From Chlamydiales bacterium (GTDB taxonomy: Bacteria > Chlamydiota > Chlamydiia > Chlamydiales > Simkaniaceae), in the NCBI GenBank assembly GCA_024233515.1, contig JACKPO010000001.1, forward strand, positions 303,600 to 367,599: 64,000 nt of DNA. Reading direction: 5' to 3'. Shown piece by piece: positions 52,010 through 60,445 of this stretch (positions within the stretch are counted from its first letter, which is position 1; the number at the start of each line of letters is the position of its first letter). A program made the position numbers and the translations under genes. The notes beneath the pieces were generated by a model. The model did not search any database, was not told the origin of the DNA, and saw nothing but the letters and a program-made list of their open reading frames with translations.

Positions 52010-53145
52010 ATAGAAAAAGATATCGCCCTTTTTTCCTTTTAGGAATTTTTTTGTTTTCCCTATTTTATCTCCCTGGAGTTGTTGTCCAGGGGCTACGAAG
52101 TAGCGCAGGAACCCTTTCTTCGGGGTTTTGGAAAAAAGGGAGACAATTGCACGCTTCCTTTGTTCCTATTTCTACACCAACAAGAAAAAAAGAGGGGATC
52201 GACAGTCTGGAAGTTGAAAATTCACTTCTAAAAAAGCAAAATGAAACATTGCGTCGCCGACTTTATTCCGAAGATCGTGTCGAATATCAGCTAAAAAAAT
52301 TAAGAGAGCTTATTGTTCTAGACGAAAAAAAAGCTCAAGAGTTTTTCAAAAGGAGAAAAACTGCTGCCGAAGAACTGTTAAACTTAGAGCTGTTTTCTCT
52401 TCCTGCTGAGGTAATTCGAAGAGATATTGGGGAATGGAACTCAACCATATGGATCAATGTGGGTAGTGCAGAGAATGAGCAATTAAAGCAAACAATTGTT
52501 TCCGTAGGAAGTCCTGTATTAAAAGGCCCTTATCTCATTGGCATGGTTGAATTGGTGGGAAAAAATAAAAGTCGTGTTCGCTTATTAACCGATGGATCAT
52601 TAATACCCTCTGTGAGAGTTGCTCGCGGAGGAACAAGCGATAGAGAATTTTCTTCTCTTGTCAGGCAGGTTTACAATCATGCGATGGTTCGCGGAGAGGG
52701 AGATGAGGTTTTATCGAAACTTAATCATCTTCTTCAGGAGTTGAATGGAGAGAAAGAAGAGAGATATTTTGCGAAGGGAGAGTTAACTGGAAGCGCTTTC
52801 CCCTTTTGTCGTGGATGCTCAGAGACACTTAGAGGAATTGGATTTAATTATGATTTTGGTGACGAAGAAAGTGCCCCTTTGGAGCTTCGAAGCGGAAAGG
52901 AAATTGAAAAGCTTGGTGACCAAACCTATAACCCCTTAATTCAAGTGGGAGATCTTTTAGTCACAACAGGAATGGATGGAATGTTTCCACGAGATTTACC
53001 CATTGCCCATGTCACTTTTGTAGAGCCTTTGAAAGAAGGAAGCCCTTCTTATGAAATAGAGGCAAAACTTTGCGCGGGGAGTCTAGAAAATCTTTTAGGA
53101 GTTTCGATCCTTCCCCCCCTTTGTTATATAGAGAAAGAAGATTGA
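52006..53145 (+). CDS. mreC: MreC-like rod-shape protein
   Basis: Protein of 379 residues: one N-terminal membrane helix (about 9-29), a coiled coil (about 66-100, ENSLLKKQNETLRRRLYSEDRVEYQLKKLREL), then beta domains with AEVIRRDIGEWNSTIWINVGS, SPVLKGPYLIGMVELVGKNKSRVRLLTD and GDLLVTTGMDGMFPRDLPIAHV, the MreC signature. A ~100-residue insertion between the two halves (GTSDREFSSLV to SGKEIEKLG, with a CRGC pair) is unusual. It would scaffold MreB-directed peptidoglycan synthesis, which in chlamydiae is confined to the division site. It overlaps tyrB by 4 bp. Confidence 0.8.
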   Translation: MNRKRYRPFFLLGIFLFSLFYLPGVVVQGLRSSAGTLSSGFWKKGRQLHASFVPISTPTRKKEGIDSLEVENSLLKKQNETLRRRLYSEDRVEYQLKKLRELIVLDEKKAQEFFKRRKTAAEELLNLELFSLPAEVIRRDIGEWNSTIWINVGSAENEQLKQTIVSVGSPVLKGPYLIGMVELVGKNKSRVRLLTDGSLIPSVRVARGGTSDREFSSLVRQVYNHAMVRGEGDEVLSKLNHLLQELNGEKEERYFAKGELTGSAFPFCRGCSETLRGIGFNYDFGDEESAPLELRSGKEIEKLGDQTYNPLIQVGDLLVTTGMDGMFPRDLPIAHVTFVEPLKEGSPSYEIEAKLCAGSLENLLGVSILPPLCYIEKED

Positions 53146-53165
53146 TTCGATTCAAATCCTAATAA

Positions 53166-54269
53166 CTAAAGTGGATCGGTGGCCGCTTTACAATTAAGAA
53201 AAGTTGAAACTTCCGAAAAAATCGTTTCAAAGCCTTTTTCTTTTCCAAATGCATCAAAATAGACTTCTTTTCGGATTGAATGGAATTGCTCGTCTTTTTC
53301 CAAACATTTTTCGAGATAATTGTAGAGGGTTGAATATGCCTTTTCTGGGATCAGCGTTCCACACTGATGGAGATAGGTAGAGTGAGAACGATCTTTTATT
53401 CTTTCAGTTGAATCGAAAAAAAACATCGGTCGATTGAAGGCCAGAAAGTCGTAACCGATAGAAGAAAAATCTCCTAAATAGATGTCAGTTCGCTTTAAAA
53501 GAGGGAAAACTAAAGGATAATGAGTTAACACCTGAACGTTATTCCTCTCCTTATATCGCTCTTCTAAGTGCGCGACATACCCTGGATTGTTATGAATCAT
53601 CCAAGGATGAATTTTAAAGATGAGGTTATAGTGATTTGGAAGTTGGTCAATCACCGATGTTCCTACATCAAAAATCGAAGTGTTTTTTTCGTGATCTACC
53701 CAAGTAGGAGCGTATAGAATGGTGGGTCTTTGTTGATCAAATTGAGAAAATATTTCTTCATCAACAAGCGAATCATAAAAATCTTGATGTTTTTCATAGT
53801 ATTTTAGTCGAAAATTTCCAGTACGGACGACCCCTTCGAGTTGATCAAAACACCCTTCTTCTTTAAGTCGCCGTTCCATTTGAGAACCATAAATAAATGC
53901 AAAATTTTGCTTTCTGAAATGACTAAGCACTTTATCAGAATTCCCATGATTGCAGTACCAAAATAGAATATTTTTTTGATAAATAAGTTCCAATAAAGGC
54001 GAAAGATTCGGGCGGTAGTTTGCTCCAGTGACAAATGTATAATCAAATTGAGTTGCAATAGTCTCAAGAAGTTTTGCATGATGATCAACGAAAATAGTTT
54101 CTATTTGAGGATAATACTTTTCCATTGTTTCCAGAAGGAACTCTTCCTCAATCAACATAGGAATTTTCATGATGTATGCAATAGGTGCAATATGATCTAG
54201 ATGATTAACGGAGTCGCCTGGAGCCATACACACTCCACAAGCTCTATCTAGAGACAATGGTTTCTTCAT
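53166..54269 (-). CDS. CDP-glycerol glycerophosphotransferase-like protein, second of a tandem pair
   Basis: Protein of 367 residues from the ATG at 54269. A longer frame to 54368 would overlap the upstream gene by 125 bp and lacks homology there, while this start aligns with the start of the paralogue. GT-B fold of the TagB/TagF family: RPTILYAPTWVDHE, FKIHPWMI and YLGDFSSIGYDFLAFNRPMFFFD, the donor-binding core. Such enzymes transfer glycerol phosphate or related groups from CDP-glycerol. Here a surface polymer or modified LPS is more likely than teichoic acid. It overlaps the first copy by 26 bp. Confidence 0.82.
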   Translation of the reverse strand: MKKPLSLDRACGVCMAPGDSVNHLDHIAPIAYIMKIPMLIEEEFLLETMEKYYPQIETIFVDHHAKLLETIATQFDYTFVTGANYRPNLSPLLELIYQKNILFWYCNHGNSDKVLSHFRKQNFAFIYGSQMERRLKEEGCFDQLEGVVRTGNFRLKYYEKHQDFYDSLVDEEIFSQFDQQRPTILYAPTWVDHEKNTSIFDVGTSVIDQLPNHYNLIFKIHPWMIHNNPGYVAHLEERYKERNNVQVLTHYPLVFPLLKRTDIYLGDFSSIGYDFLAFNRPMFFFDSTERIKDRSHSTYLHQCGTLIPEKAYSTLYNYLEKCLEKDEQFHSIRKEVYFDAFGKEKGFETIFSEVSTFLNCKAATDPL

Positions 54270-55311
54270 AATATTCAACGAGTTTTTTAAGGATATCTTC
54301 TTCTGTTCCGAAGACAGTAGGATAAAGCATCTCTTGTTTCTCTGTAAATCTTGAATCCCCCCTTTCATTAATCAGAGAAAAAATCTTATCATATTGCTCC
54401 GGGTTTATCACTGTCCCGCACCGAGTTAGGTAAAGTCCACGATCTTTAATAGGATCTCGTTTATTTGGGTTTAAGAAAAACATTGGCTTTCTAAATGTTA
54501 AAAAATCATATCCTATCGAAGACATGTCTCCCAAATAATATTCAACGTGATTAAGAATGGGATAGATAGGCGGAAATTCAGGAAGAATGGTTACGTTTTT
54601 TTTCTTTGAGTTGACTAATTGATACGCTTCTAAAATTTCTGGGGAAGCAAAAATATTTGGATGCAATTTAATAATTATGTGGAATTCATCTGGAACGCAT
54701 TCAATCAGCTGTTGAGAAGCGCTCGAAAAAGAAGAGTTATTTTCATCATCACTCCATGTTGGAGCATATAGAATCGTTGAACGCTTTTCATTTGGGATTA
54801 ATGCGAGAAAATGTTGGTCTAGAAATGGTTTGTTCTGCAAATAGTAGCGATAACGATAGTTTCCTGTTACACAGACTTTTTCTAATTGGTGGTAGCTCCC
54901 TTTTTCTAAAAGGAAATGGATCATTTTTTCCCCGTAGACAAGGGCCACCCGCTCTTCTCTTAATTCCTCCATATAAGATGAAAGGTATCCCTTATCCGAA
55001 TTTCCATGGGGGCACCACACGTTAACGATTCCCTTTCCATGAAAAAGTTCTGCTGCATAAACCATCTTACGAAAAAGAGGGGTGGGGAGACAGGTAATGA
55101 CGATCTCAAATTGAGTCACCAAATACTGGGGAAGTTCAATAGGCAAAAGGAGGATTGTTTGCACCTCCGGATAGTAAGCGTTAATTAGCTTCTCGATTCT
55201 TTCGTCGGTGACCAATAGGGGGATGCTTAGTAATGAAGATAATGGGGCTAAATGATCTACATATTGAAAGTCTTGATCTGAAATAATAGTTGCTATGCGG
55301 GGAGAGTTCAT
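54244..55311 (-). CDS. CDP-glycerol glycerophosphotransferase-like protein, first of a tandem pair
   Basis: Protein of 355 residues, paralogous over its whole length to the next gene: YVDHLAPLSSLLSIPLLV against HLDHIAPIAYIMKIPMLI at the start; RSTILYAPTWSDDENN, IKLHPNIF and YLGDMSSIGYDFLTFRKPMFFLN in the core. A soluble GT-B protein, probably peripheral at the inner membrane. The two copies may act as linkage and chain-forming enzymes, or on different acceptors. Upstream, a FlgN-like gene in the same direction is 32 bp away. Confidence 0.82.
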   Translation of the reverse strand: MNSPRIATIISDQDFQYVDHLAPLSSLLSIPLLVTDERIEKLINAYYPEVQTILLLPIELPQYLVTQFEIVITCLPTPLFRKMVYAAELFHGKGIVNVWCPHGNSDKGYLSSYMEELREERVALVYGEKMIHFLLEKGSYHQLEKVCVTGNYRYRYYLQNKPFLDQHFLALIPNEKRSTILYAPTWSDDENNSSFSSASQQLIECVPDEFHIIIKLHPNIFASPEILEAYQLVNSKKKNVTILPEFPPIYPILNHVEYYLGDMSSIGYDFLTFRKPMFFLNPNKRDPIKDRGLYLTRCGTVINPEQYDKIFSLINERGDSRFTEKQEMLYPTVFGTEEDILKKLVEYYEETIVSR

Positions 55312-55343
55312 CCCCTTTTTATACTCTTCAAGCTAGGAAAAAA

Positions 55344-55847
55344 TCAATCGATCTTATCATTTGGTGGATAGTCAATTGTAATCAATGGTGTTCTCTTCCC
55401 TTGTTTTGTTTGTAGAGACTTAGAATGAAGAGACCGATTTTCCACATGAAGAGGACCTTCTTTCTGAATCATCTCATATAAGGTTTTGTTTCTTAGTTGT
55501 TGGCTGTGAATTTTTTCAATTAAATCTTGTGTTTTTTGATAGAGAATAAGCGTTTCACTTTCAATATCAACCAAGGGATCTAGGACTTCGTCAAGTTTAG
55601 AACCGATTGTATTTTTTGGGAGGTGATCAAAGATTTGACGTGTAAGAACACTTCTTTGCCGGATCACTCCCTTCAGGCGATGAACAAGTCGGTTACATTC
55701 GAGATAAAGTTCTTCTTTCAGTTCAATGTCCCCAATCAGAAGTACATATTCTTGCTGATTCATATTCCCCAAGATCTCTTGCCTAAGGGTAATCTCCTGA
55801 GCAAGAGCTTCTTGCAATTCAATATGTAGTCTTGTCCATTCATTCAT
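55344..55847 (-). CDS. Helical protein, possibly FlgN-like chaperone
   Basis: Protein of 167 residues, almost entirely helical coiled coil from the start (WTRLHIELQEALAQEITLRQEILGNMNQQEYVLLIGDIELKEELYLECNRLVHRLKGVIRQR). The pattern of a first long helix with Glu-Leu heptads, a short loop and a second Lys/Leu helix is what FlgN-type export chaperones look like, but no decisive motif is present. The C-terminal ~35 residues are Ser/Lys/Pro-rich and unstructured. It reads toward the glycerophosphotransferase pair and may share its transcript. A type III secretion role is only a suggestion. Confidence 0.45.
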   Translation of the reverse strand: MNEWTRLHIELQEALAQEITLRQEILGNMNQQEYVLLIGDIELKEELYLECNRLVHRLKGVIRQRSVLTRQIFDHLPKNTIGSKLDEVLDPLVDIESETLILYQKTQDLIEKIHSQQLRNKTLYEMIQKEGPLHVENRSLHSKSLQTKQGKRTPLITIDYPPNDKID

Positions 55848-55937
55848 AATGTTTCTCCCTGTACATTGTTACTTGCAACATCTATGCCAAGAGAGTTAAA
55901 CTCCTAAGCGATCGGAAAGTAGATAGATTTATAAGAG

Positions 55938-56987
55938 ATGAAAATGGAAAAAAATTCCTTCGCAGAAAGCTTTGATTCTGAGAGACTAAAGGAGTGGTTT
56001 TTTAGGCAACGTCGCCCCCTTCCCTGGAGGGAAAATCCTTCCCCCTATCAAGTGTGGGTGTCAGAGGTGATGCTTCAGCAAACTCAGGTTTCGGTTGTTA
56101 TCCCTTACTATTTAAAATGGATGGAGGAGTTTCCAACAGTTGAAGCTCTAGCCCGAGCGCCACTAGAAAAAGTAATCAAACTGTGGGAGGGGCTCGGATA
56201 CTATTCAAGGGCAAGAAATCTTCATGCTGGAGCTCGCTATCTCTTGGATCACCATCAAGGTGAGCTTCCTGATTCACCAGCCCCCTTAAGAAAAGTAAAA
56301 GGTCTTGGTCCTTATACAGTTGGAGCAATCCTAAGCTTTGCTTACAAGCAAAGAGCAGCAGCAGTCGATGGAAATGTTTTTCGAGTCCTTGCTCGTTATT
56401 TTCATATCTTGGACCCCATTGATTCAGGGAAAGTGCAGAAGAAGGTATGGGCGCTCTGTGAAGCCATTCTTCCTCAGGAAGAGCCCTGGATTGTAATGGA
56501 AGCGCTGATTGAATTGGGCGCCCTCATTTGTCAGAAAAAACCTCGATGTAGTAGCTGCCCATTGTTTTCAAGCTGCTTGGGGAAAGGTCAAGCAGATTTA
56601 CTGCCGATTAAGGCCAAAAAACAGAAAACAATTCATCTGCATCGAGATGTAGCAATTATTGTTTCAGGTAACGAGTGTTTACTGAAAAAAGGAGAAAACG
56701 GAAAAGTGATGGCTGATCTTTGGGAATTTCCCTATTTTGACAAGGGCGAGAAAATAGAGGAAAGGCTTGGCCTTGTTCTAGAGCTTCTCTGTTCTCTTAA
56801 GGAAGTAGAACACGGATTTACAAAATATCGAGCATTTCTGAACCCACATCTTTATCAGACGACAAAAAAAAATGTTCCAGGATATGAATGGCTTTCCATC
56901 AAAGAGTTGGAAAAAATTCCGTTTTCATCAGGACACCGAAAAATTCTTAAATACTTGAGAAATAATCACGATCTTTTTATTCATTGA
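55938..56987 (+). CDS. mutY: Adenine DNA glycosylase
   Basis: Protein of 349 residues. Catalytic E43 in VSEVMLQQTQV, helix-hairpin-helix VKGLGPYTVGAILSFAYKQ and D144 in AAVDGNVFRVLARY, iron-sulfur loop C198-x5-C204-x2-C207-x5-C213, and a C-terminal NUDIX-like domain (LWEFPYFDKGE, EVEHGFTKYRAF) that recognises 8-oxoG. It removes A opposite 8-oxoG. Two ATGs (55938, 55944) are possible. The copA gene starts 3 bp after its stop, so the two share a transcript. Confidence 0.95.
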   Translation: MKMEKNSFAESFDSERLKEWFFRQRRPLPWRENPSPYQVWVSEVMLQQTQVSVVIPYYLKWMEEFPTVEALARAPLEKVIKLWEGLGYYSRARNLHAGARYLLDHHQGELPDSPAPLRKVKGLGPYTVGAILSFAYKQRAAAVDGNVFRVLARYFHILDPIDSGKVQKKVWALCEAILPQEEPWIVMEALIELGALICQKKPRCSSCPLFSSCLGKGQADLLPIKAKKQKTIHLHRDVAIIVSGNECLLKKGENGKVMADLWEFPYFDKGEKIEERLGLVLELLCSLKEVEHGFTKYRAFLNPHLYQTTKKNVPGYEWLSIKELEKIPFSSGHRKILKYLRNNHDLFIH

Positions 56988-56990
56988 GAA

Positions 56991-59120
56991 ATGAAAAGAT
57001 ATCTCTTCACAGTTCACCAAATGCACTGCTCTTCCTGCATTCAAAAGATTGAAGGGAGAGTAAAGAAAGAGAAGGGAGTCGTCGACTGTCGGGTTAATTT
57101 TGCGACAAAAAAGGCGACAATTATGGTGGAAGATAATGGACCGAGCCAAGAGACCTTGGCCTCAATTATTTTAGACCTAGGCTATCCAACTTCAACCGAG
57201 AAAGAACAAGAGGAACAGAGCGATTCACAATGGTGGATTATCATTCAAACGTTTGGAGCTCTAGTTCTTGCTTTTCCCTTAGTAATCCCCATGATCGGAG
57301 CGGTTTTTGGGAAACAATGGCCTCTCTCTCCATTATTGCAATGTATCCTCGCAACAGTTGTTCAATTTGGAGCTGGTTATTCCTTTTATCTTTCAACATT
57401 CAGAGCATTAAAATCCTTTAGCGCTAACATGGATACACTTGTTGTATTGGGGACAAGTGCTGCTTACTTTTACAGTCTATTCGTCTGGTTCTTTGAAGCA
57501 TCTGATCATCTTTATTTCGAAACAAGTTCAGTTTTGATTGCCCTTATCTTGCTTGGAAGGTTTTTTGAGCATCGCTCTACTGAGCGAACAAAAGGGGGGA
57601 TGAAGGCTCTATTGAAAATGCAAGCAAAAGAAGCAACAGTAAAAGAAGGAAGTCAATTAAAAACTGTTCCGATTGATCAAGTAAAGCTAGGGGATGTCAT
57701 TCTTGTACGCCCCGGAGAGAAAATTCCAGTTGATGGAGAAGTCTTAGAGGGAGAAACTCATGTCAATGAATCTATGCTAACTGGTGAAAGTTACCCTTTA
57801 GTGAAAAAAGTTGGGGATACTGCATTTGCAGGAACTCTCAATGGAGAAGGAAGTATTATTCTCAAAGCAACCCGTTTGGGCAAAGAGACAAGTCTGGGAA
57901 ATATTATCCAGATGGTAGAAGATGCTCAGGGATCAAAAGCTCCGATCCAAAGAATTGCCGACAAAATATCTGGCATATTTGTCCCGATCGTTCTTGGGAT
58001 TGCTTTTCTTACCTTTTTCATTTGGGGACTTTCCTTTGGCGAGTGGAAGGAAGGATTAATAAGCGGAATTGCTGTCCTAGTGATTGCCTGTCCATGTGCG
58101 TTGGGTCTCGCAGTTCCTACAGTCATTATGGTTGCCTGTGGATTGGGTGCGAAACACGGGATCTTGATCAAAGATGCAATGGGACTAGAAATTGCAAATA
58201 AAATTACAGCATTTCTTGTGGACAAAACCGGGACAATAACAGAAGGAAAGCTTTCTGTTGAGAAGTTTGAAACCGATTCGGATAAAGAAGAATTTAAAAC
58301 GCTTGCTGCATCGATTGCTTCTCATTCTGATCACCCGATTTCAAAGGCGATTGCAGCGTTTCAACCTGGGAAAGAAGTTTCTCGTTTCAAGCTTCATAAC
58401 GGAAAAGGACTCTCTGCGTTTTATCAAGATCAAGCTGTTTTTCTTGGCTCTCCTAGCTTTTTTACAGAACAAAAAATTGATCTAGGAAAGTATCAAGAAA
58501 AGATAGAAAGCGAAACGGGAATTCTAGCGCTCATTGGGGAAGAAAAAACCTGCATAGGGTACTTTGTTCTAAATGACCAGATCAAGAAAGATACCAAAAA
58601 AGCAGTTGAATTACTCCATCAATTGGGAAAAAAAATCTTCATTCTTAGTGGTGATCGTCAAGTTGTTGTTGAAGAGGTAGGAAAGAAGATAGGGGTTGAC
58701 GGCTATTTTGCAGAAGTAACCCCTGACGAAAAAGCTGCGCAAGTAAAGAAACTTCAGTCTGAGGGAGAAAAGGTAGGTATGGTGGGCGATGGGGTGAATG
58801 ATGCCCCTGCCTTAGCTTATGCTGATGTTGGGTTTGCTGTCGCAGAGGGGACCGATGTTGCTATGGAAAATGCTTCTATTGGATTAATGAAAAGTCGTCT
58901 GACTCATTTAGTCTTAGCTCTTGAGCTATCTAGAAAAACCTTTGTAAAAATCAAGCAAAACCTTTTTTTTGCTCTTATTTACAATTGTTTAGGGGTTCCT
59001 TTGGCGGCTTTGGGACTTTTAAATCCTATGATTGCTGGAGCTGCAATGGCCCTAAGCTCTATTTCTGTCGTTACGAACGCTTTATCTCTCAGGATTCCTG
59101 AAAGTGTTACAAAAAAATAA
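56991..59120 (+). CDS. copA: Copper-transporting P1B-type ATPase
   Basis: Protein of 709 residues. One N-terminal metal-binding domain with C13-S-S-C16, the TGES loop, C367-P-C369 in the sixth helix (VIACPCALGLAVPT), phosphorylation site D411-KTGT, and hinge VGDGVNDAPALAYADVG. ALIYNCLGVPLAA in the next-to-last helix and GAAMALSSISVVTNALSLR in the last carry the YN and MxxSS residues that specify Cu(I), so copper rather than zinc is likely. It exports Cu+ at ATP cost and would protect against copper in host vacuoles. It is coupled to mutY by a 3-bp gap. No copper-sensing regulator is adjacent. Confidence 0.92.
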   Translation: MKRYLFTVHQMHCSSCIQKIEGRVKKEKGVVDCRVNFATKKATIMVEDNGPSQETLASIILDLGYPTSTEKEQEEQSDSQWWIIIQTFGALVLAFPLVIPMIGAVFGKQWPLSPLLQCILATVVQFGAGYSFYLSTFRALKSFSANMDTLVVLGTSAAYFYSLFVWFFEASDHLYFETSSVLIALILLGRFFEHRSTERTKGGMKALLKMQAKEATVKEGSQLKTVPIDQVKLGDVILVRPGEKIPVDGEVLEGETHVNESMLTGESYPLVKKVGDTAFAGTLNGEGSIILKATRLGKETSLGNIIQMVEDAQGSKAPIQRIADKISGIFVPIVLGIAFLTFFIWGLSFGEWKEGLISGIAVLVIACPCALGLAVPTVIMVACGLGAKHGILIKDAMGLEIANKITAFLVDKTGTITEGKLSVEKFETDSDKEEFKTLAASIASHSDHPISKAIAAFQPGKEVSRFKLHNGKGLSAFYQDQAVFLGSPSFFTEQKIDLGKYQEKIESETGILALIGEEKTCIGYFVLNDQIKKDTKKAVELLHQLGKKIFILSGDRQVVVEEVGKKIGVDGYFAEVTPDEKAAQVKKLQSEGEKVGMVGDGVNDAPALAYADVGFAVAEGTDVAMENASIGLMKSRLTHLVLALELSRKTFVKIKQNLFFALIYNCLGVPLAALGLLNPMIAGAAMALSSISVVTNALSLRIPESVTKK

Positions 59121-59166
59121 GAATTGTTTAGAATAGCTCTTTTATTAACAGAGGCTAGCAATCTTT

Positions 59167-59877
59167 ATGGACGAAGAAATTGATTTACCTAAGCCAGTGA
59201 TGGTCAACTGGAAGAAAATTGGACTCTATGTCATTCCCGCTGCGTTGGTCATCGGGGTATTGGTCTCAAGGCTTGGAACGAAAAAAACTCAGTCAGAAAA
59301 AGACTTTGTGGCTGCGACAGCTGCTTTCACAAAGTGGAACCACATTTTGAATCATGAAAGCTTAGAACTGGCACAACTGGAAAAAATGATCAAGAAGCAT
59401 CCAGAGCTCCAAGCTCGCTTTGACGGTGCTATTGGGCAAAGTCTTCTTGCTGCAATTGCCCCAAAAGAAGCCACCCCTTTTATTGTGAGATCTCTCGGTC
59501 GTACAAAAAAAGCCTACTACGGGGAATATTCTAAGACTTCCCTTAAAGTAAGCCAAGGACATTACAAAGAAGCGCTTGAAGAAGCTCTTCATCTCAAAGA
59601 AAAAATGGCCTCTGACTCAGACTATTGGAATAAACTTGGCAACAGCTCAGCATTATTCGCATTTAATCAGATGCGTATTGCAACACTTAGTCAGCAATTA
59701 GGAGAAAAAGAGCAGGAGCTTTCGGCTTGGAAAGAAATAAAATCCCATATCCAATCAAGCGGGAAAAATTCCCCTGGGCATGAAGGGTTTAAGCAGCTCT
59801 TTTCTCACTTTACAGTTCAAGAAGCCACACTACTGGATTACATCAAAACTAGAGAAGAAGATCTAAGTCAGCCTTAG
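59167..59877 (+). CDS. Membrane-anchored helical protein, TPR-like
   Basis: Protein of 236 residues with one membrane span near 21-37 (GLYVIPAALVIGVLVSRLG) after a short acidic N-terminus, so the bulk is probably periplasmic. The remainder is helical with paired-helix periodicity (FIVRSLGRTKKAYYGEYSKTSLKVSQGHYKEALEEALHLKEKM), similar to YfgM/TPR-type proteins. I cannot name a family with certainty. It follows copA by 46 bp and converges on the membrane protein at 59881 with a 3-bp gap. Confidence 0.6.
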   Translation: MDEEIDLPKPVMVNWKKIGLYVIPAALVIGVLVSRLGTKKTQSEKDFVAATAAFTKWNHILNHESLELAQLEKMIKKHPELQARFDGAIGQSLLAAIAPKEATPFIVRSLGRTKKAYYGEYSKTSLKVSQGHYKEALEEALHLKEKMASDSDYWNKLGNSSALFAFNQMRIATLSQQLGEKEQELSAWKEIKSHIQSSGKNSPGHEGFKQLFSHFTVQEATLLDYIKTREEDLSQP

Positions 59878-59880
59878 ACC

Positions 59881-60264
59881 TTACTTCCCTGGAGTTTTTC
59901 TTGCATCACCAGCAGCTTTGTGAATTCCTGACCCCCCAATGAGGCCAACAAAGAAAAAGATGAGCGGTGGAAGAAAAAATGCAACGATCAATCCAACAAT
60001 TCCGAGGATTAACCGTGTGATTTTTTCCTGTTTATTTACAAACTGAAACACCCCTCTGATAGCTTTCTCAACTTTCATTGGAAGCAGAACCCCCAAGATT
60101 CCCCCGATCCCCGCTAGGAAAATACTCCACATTGGACCAAAGAAGAATTTTGCAAGTAGTGCAGCCAAGACAAAGTAGAGAACAAGGAAAATCTCGGTAG
60201 TATATTTCCTTCCGAAATTTTCAAGCTCTTGAACGCTAACGCCTTCTTTAATTTTTTTGTCCAT
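59881..60264 (-). CDS. Small multi-pass membrane protein of unknown function
   Basis: Protein of 127 residues from the ATG at 60264 (MDKKIKEGVSV); a GTG 48 bases upstream extends it with hydrophilic residues and was not chosen. Three to four membrane spans: FLVLYFVLAALLAKFFFG, SIFLAGIGGILGVLLP, then LILGIVGLIVAFFLPPLIFFFVGLIGG. Amphipathic, basic segments separate them (VEKAIRGVFQFVNKQEKI). No motif identifies it. It is monocistronic. Confidence 0.6.
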   Translation of the reverse strand: MDKKIKEGVSVQELENFGRKYTTEIFLVLYFVLAALLAKFFFGPMWSIFLAGIGGILGVLLPMKVEKAIRGVFQFVNKQEKITRLILGIVGLIVAFFLPPLIFFFVGLIGGSGIHKAAGDARKTPGK

Positions 60265-60445
60265 ATATTCACTCGTTTTACAAATCTTCCACGGGGCAAC
60301 ATCTACATTCACATGCCCCTACTGCTAAGTTTAAAACAAAAAAAGTTTTTTGCAATCTCGATATTTTCTCTTTTCTTTGAAATTTTTCATTAAATAGAAT
60401 AAAGTGAATGCGATACTGATTCGGAACTTTTTTTGTAGAGACGAA

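Noticed and set aside
54270..54368. Longer N-terminus for the second glycerophosphotransferase-like gene
   Set aside because: It would overlap the upstream paralogue by 125 bp and has no counterpart in that paralogue.
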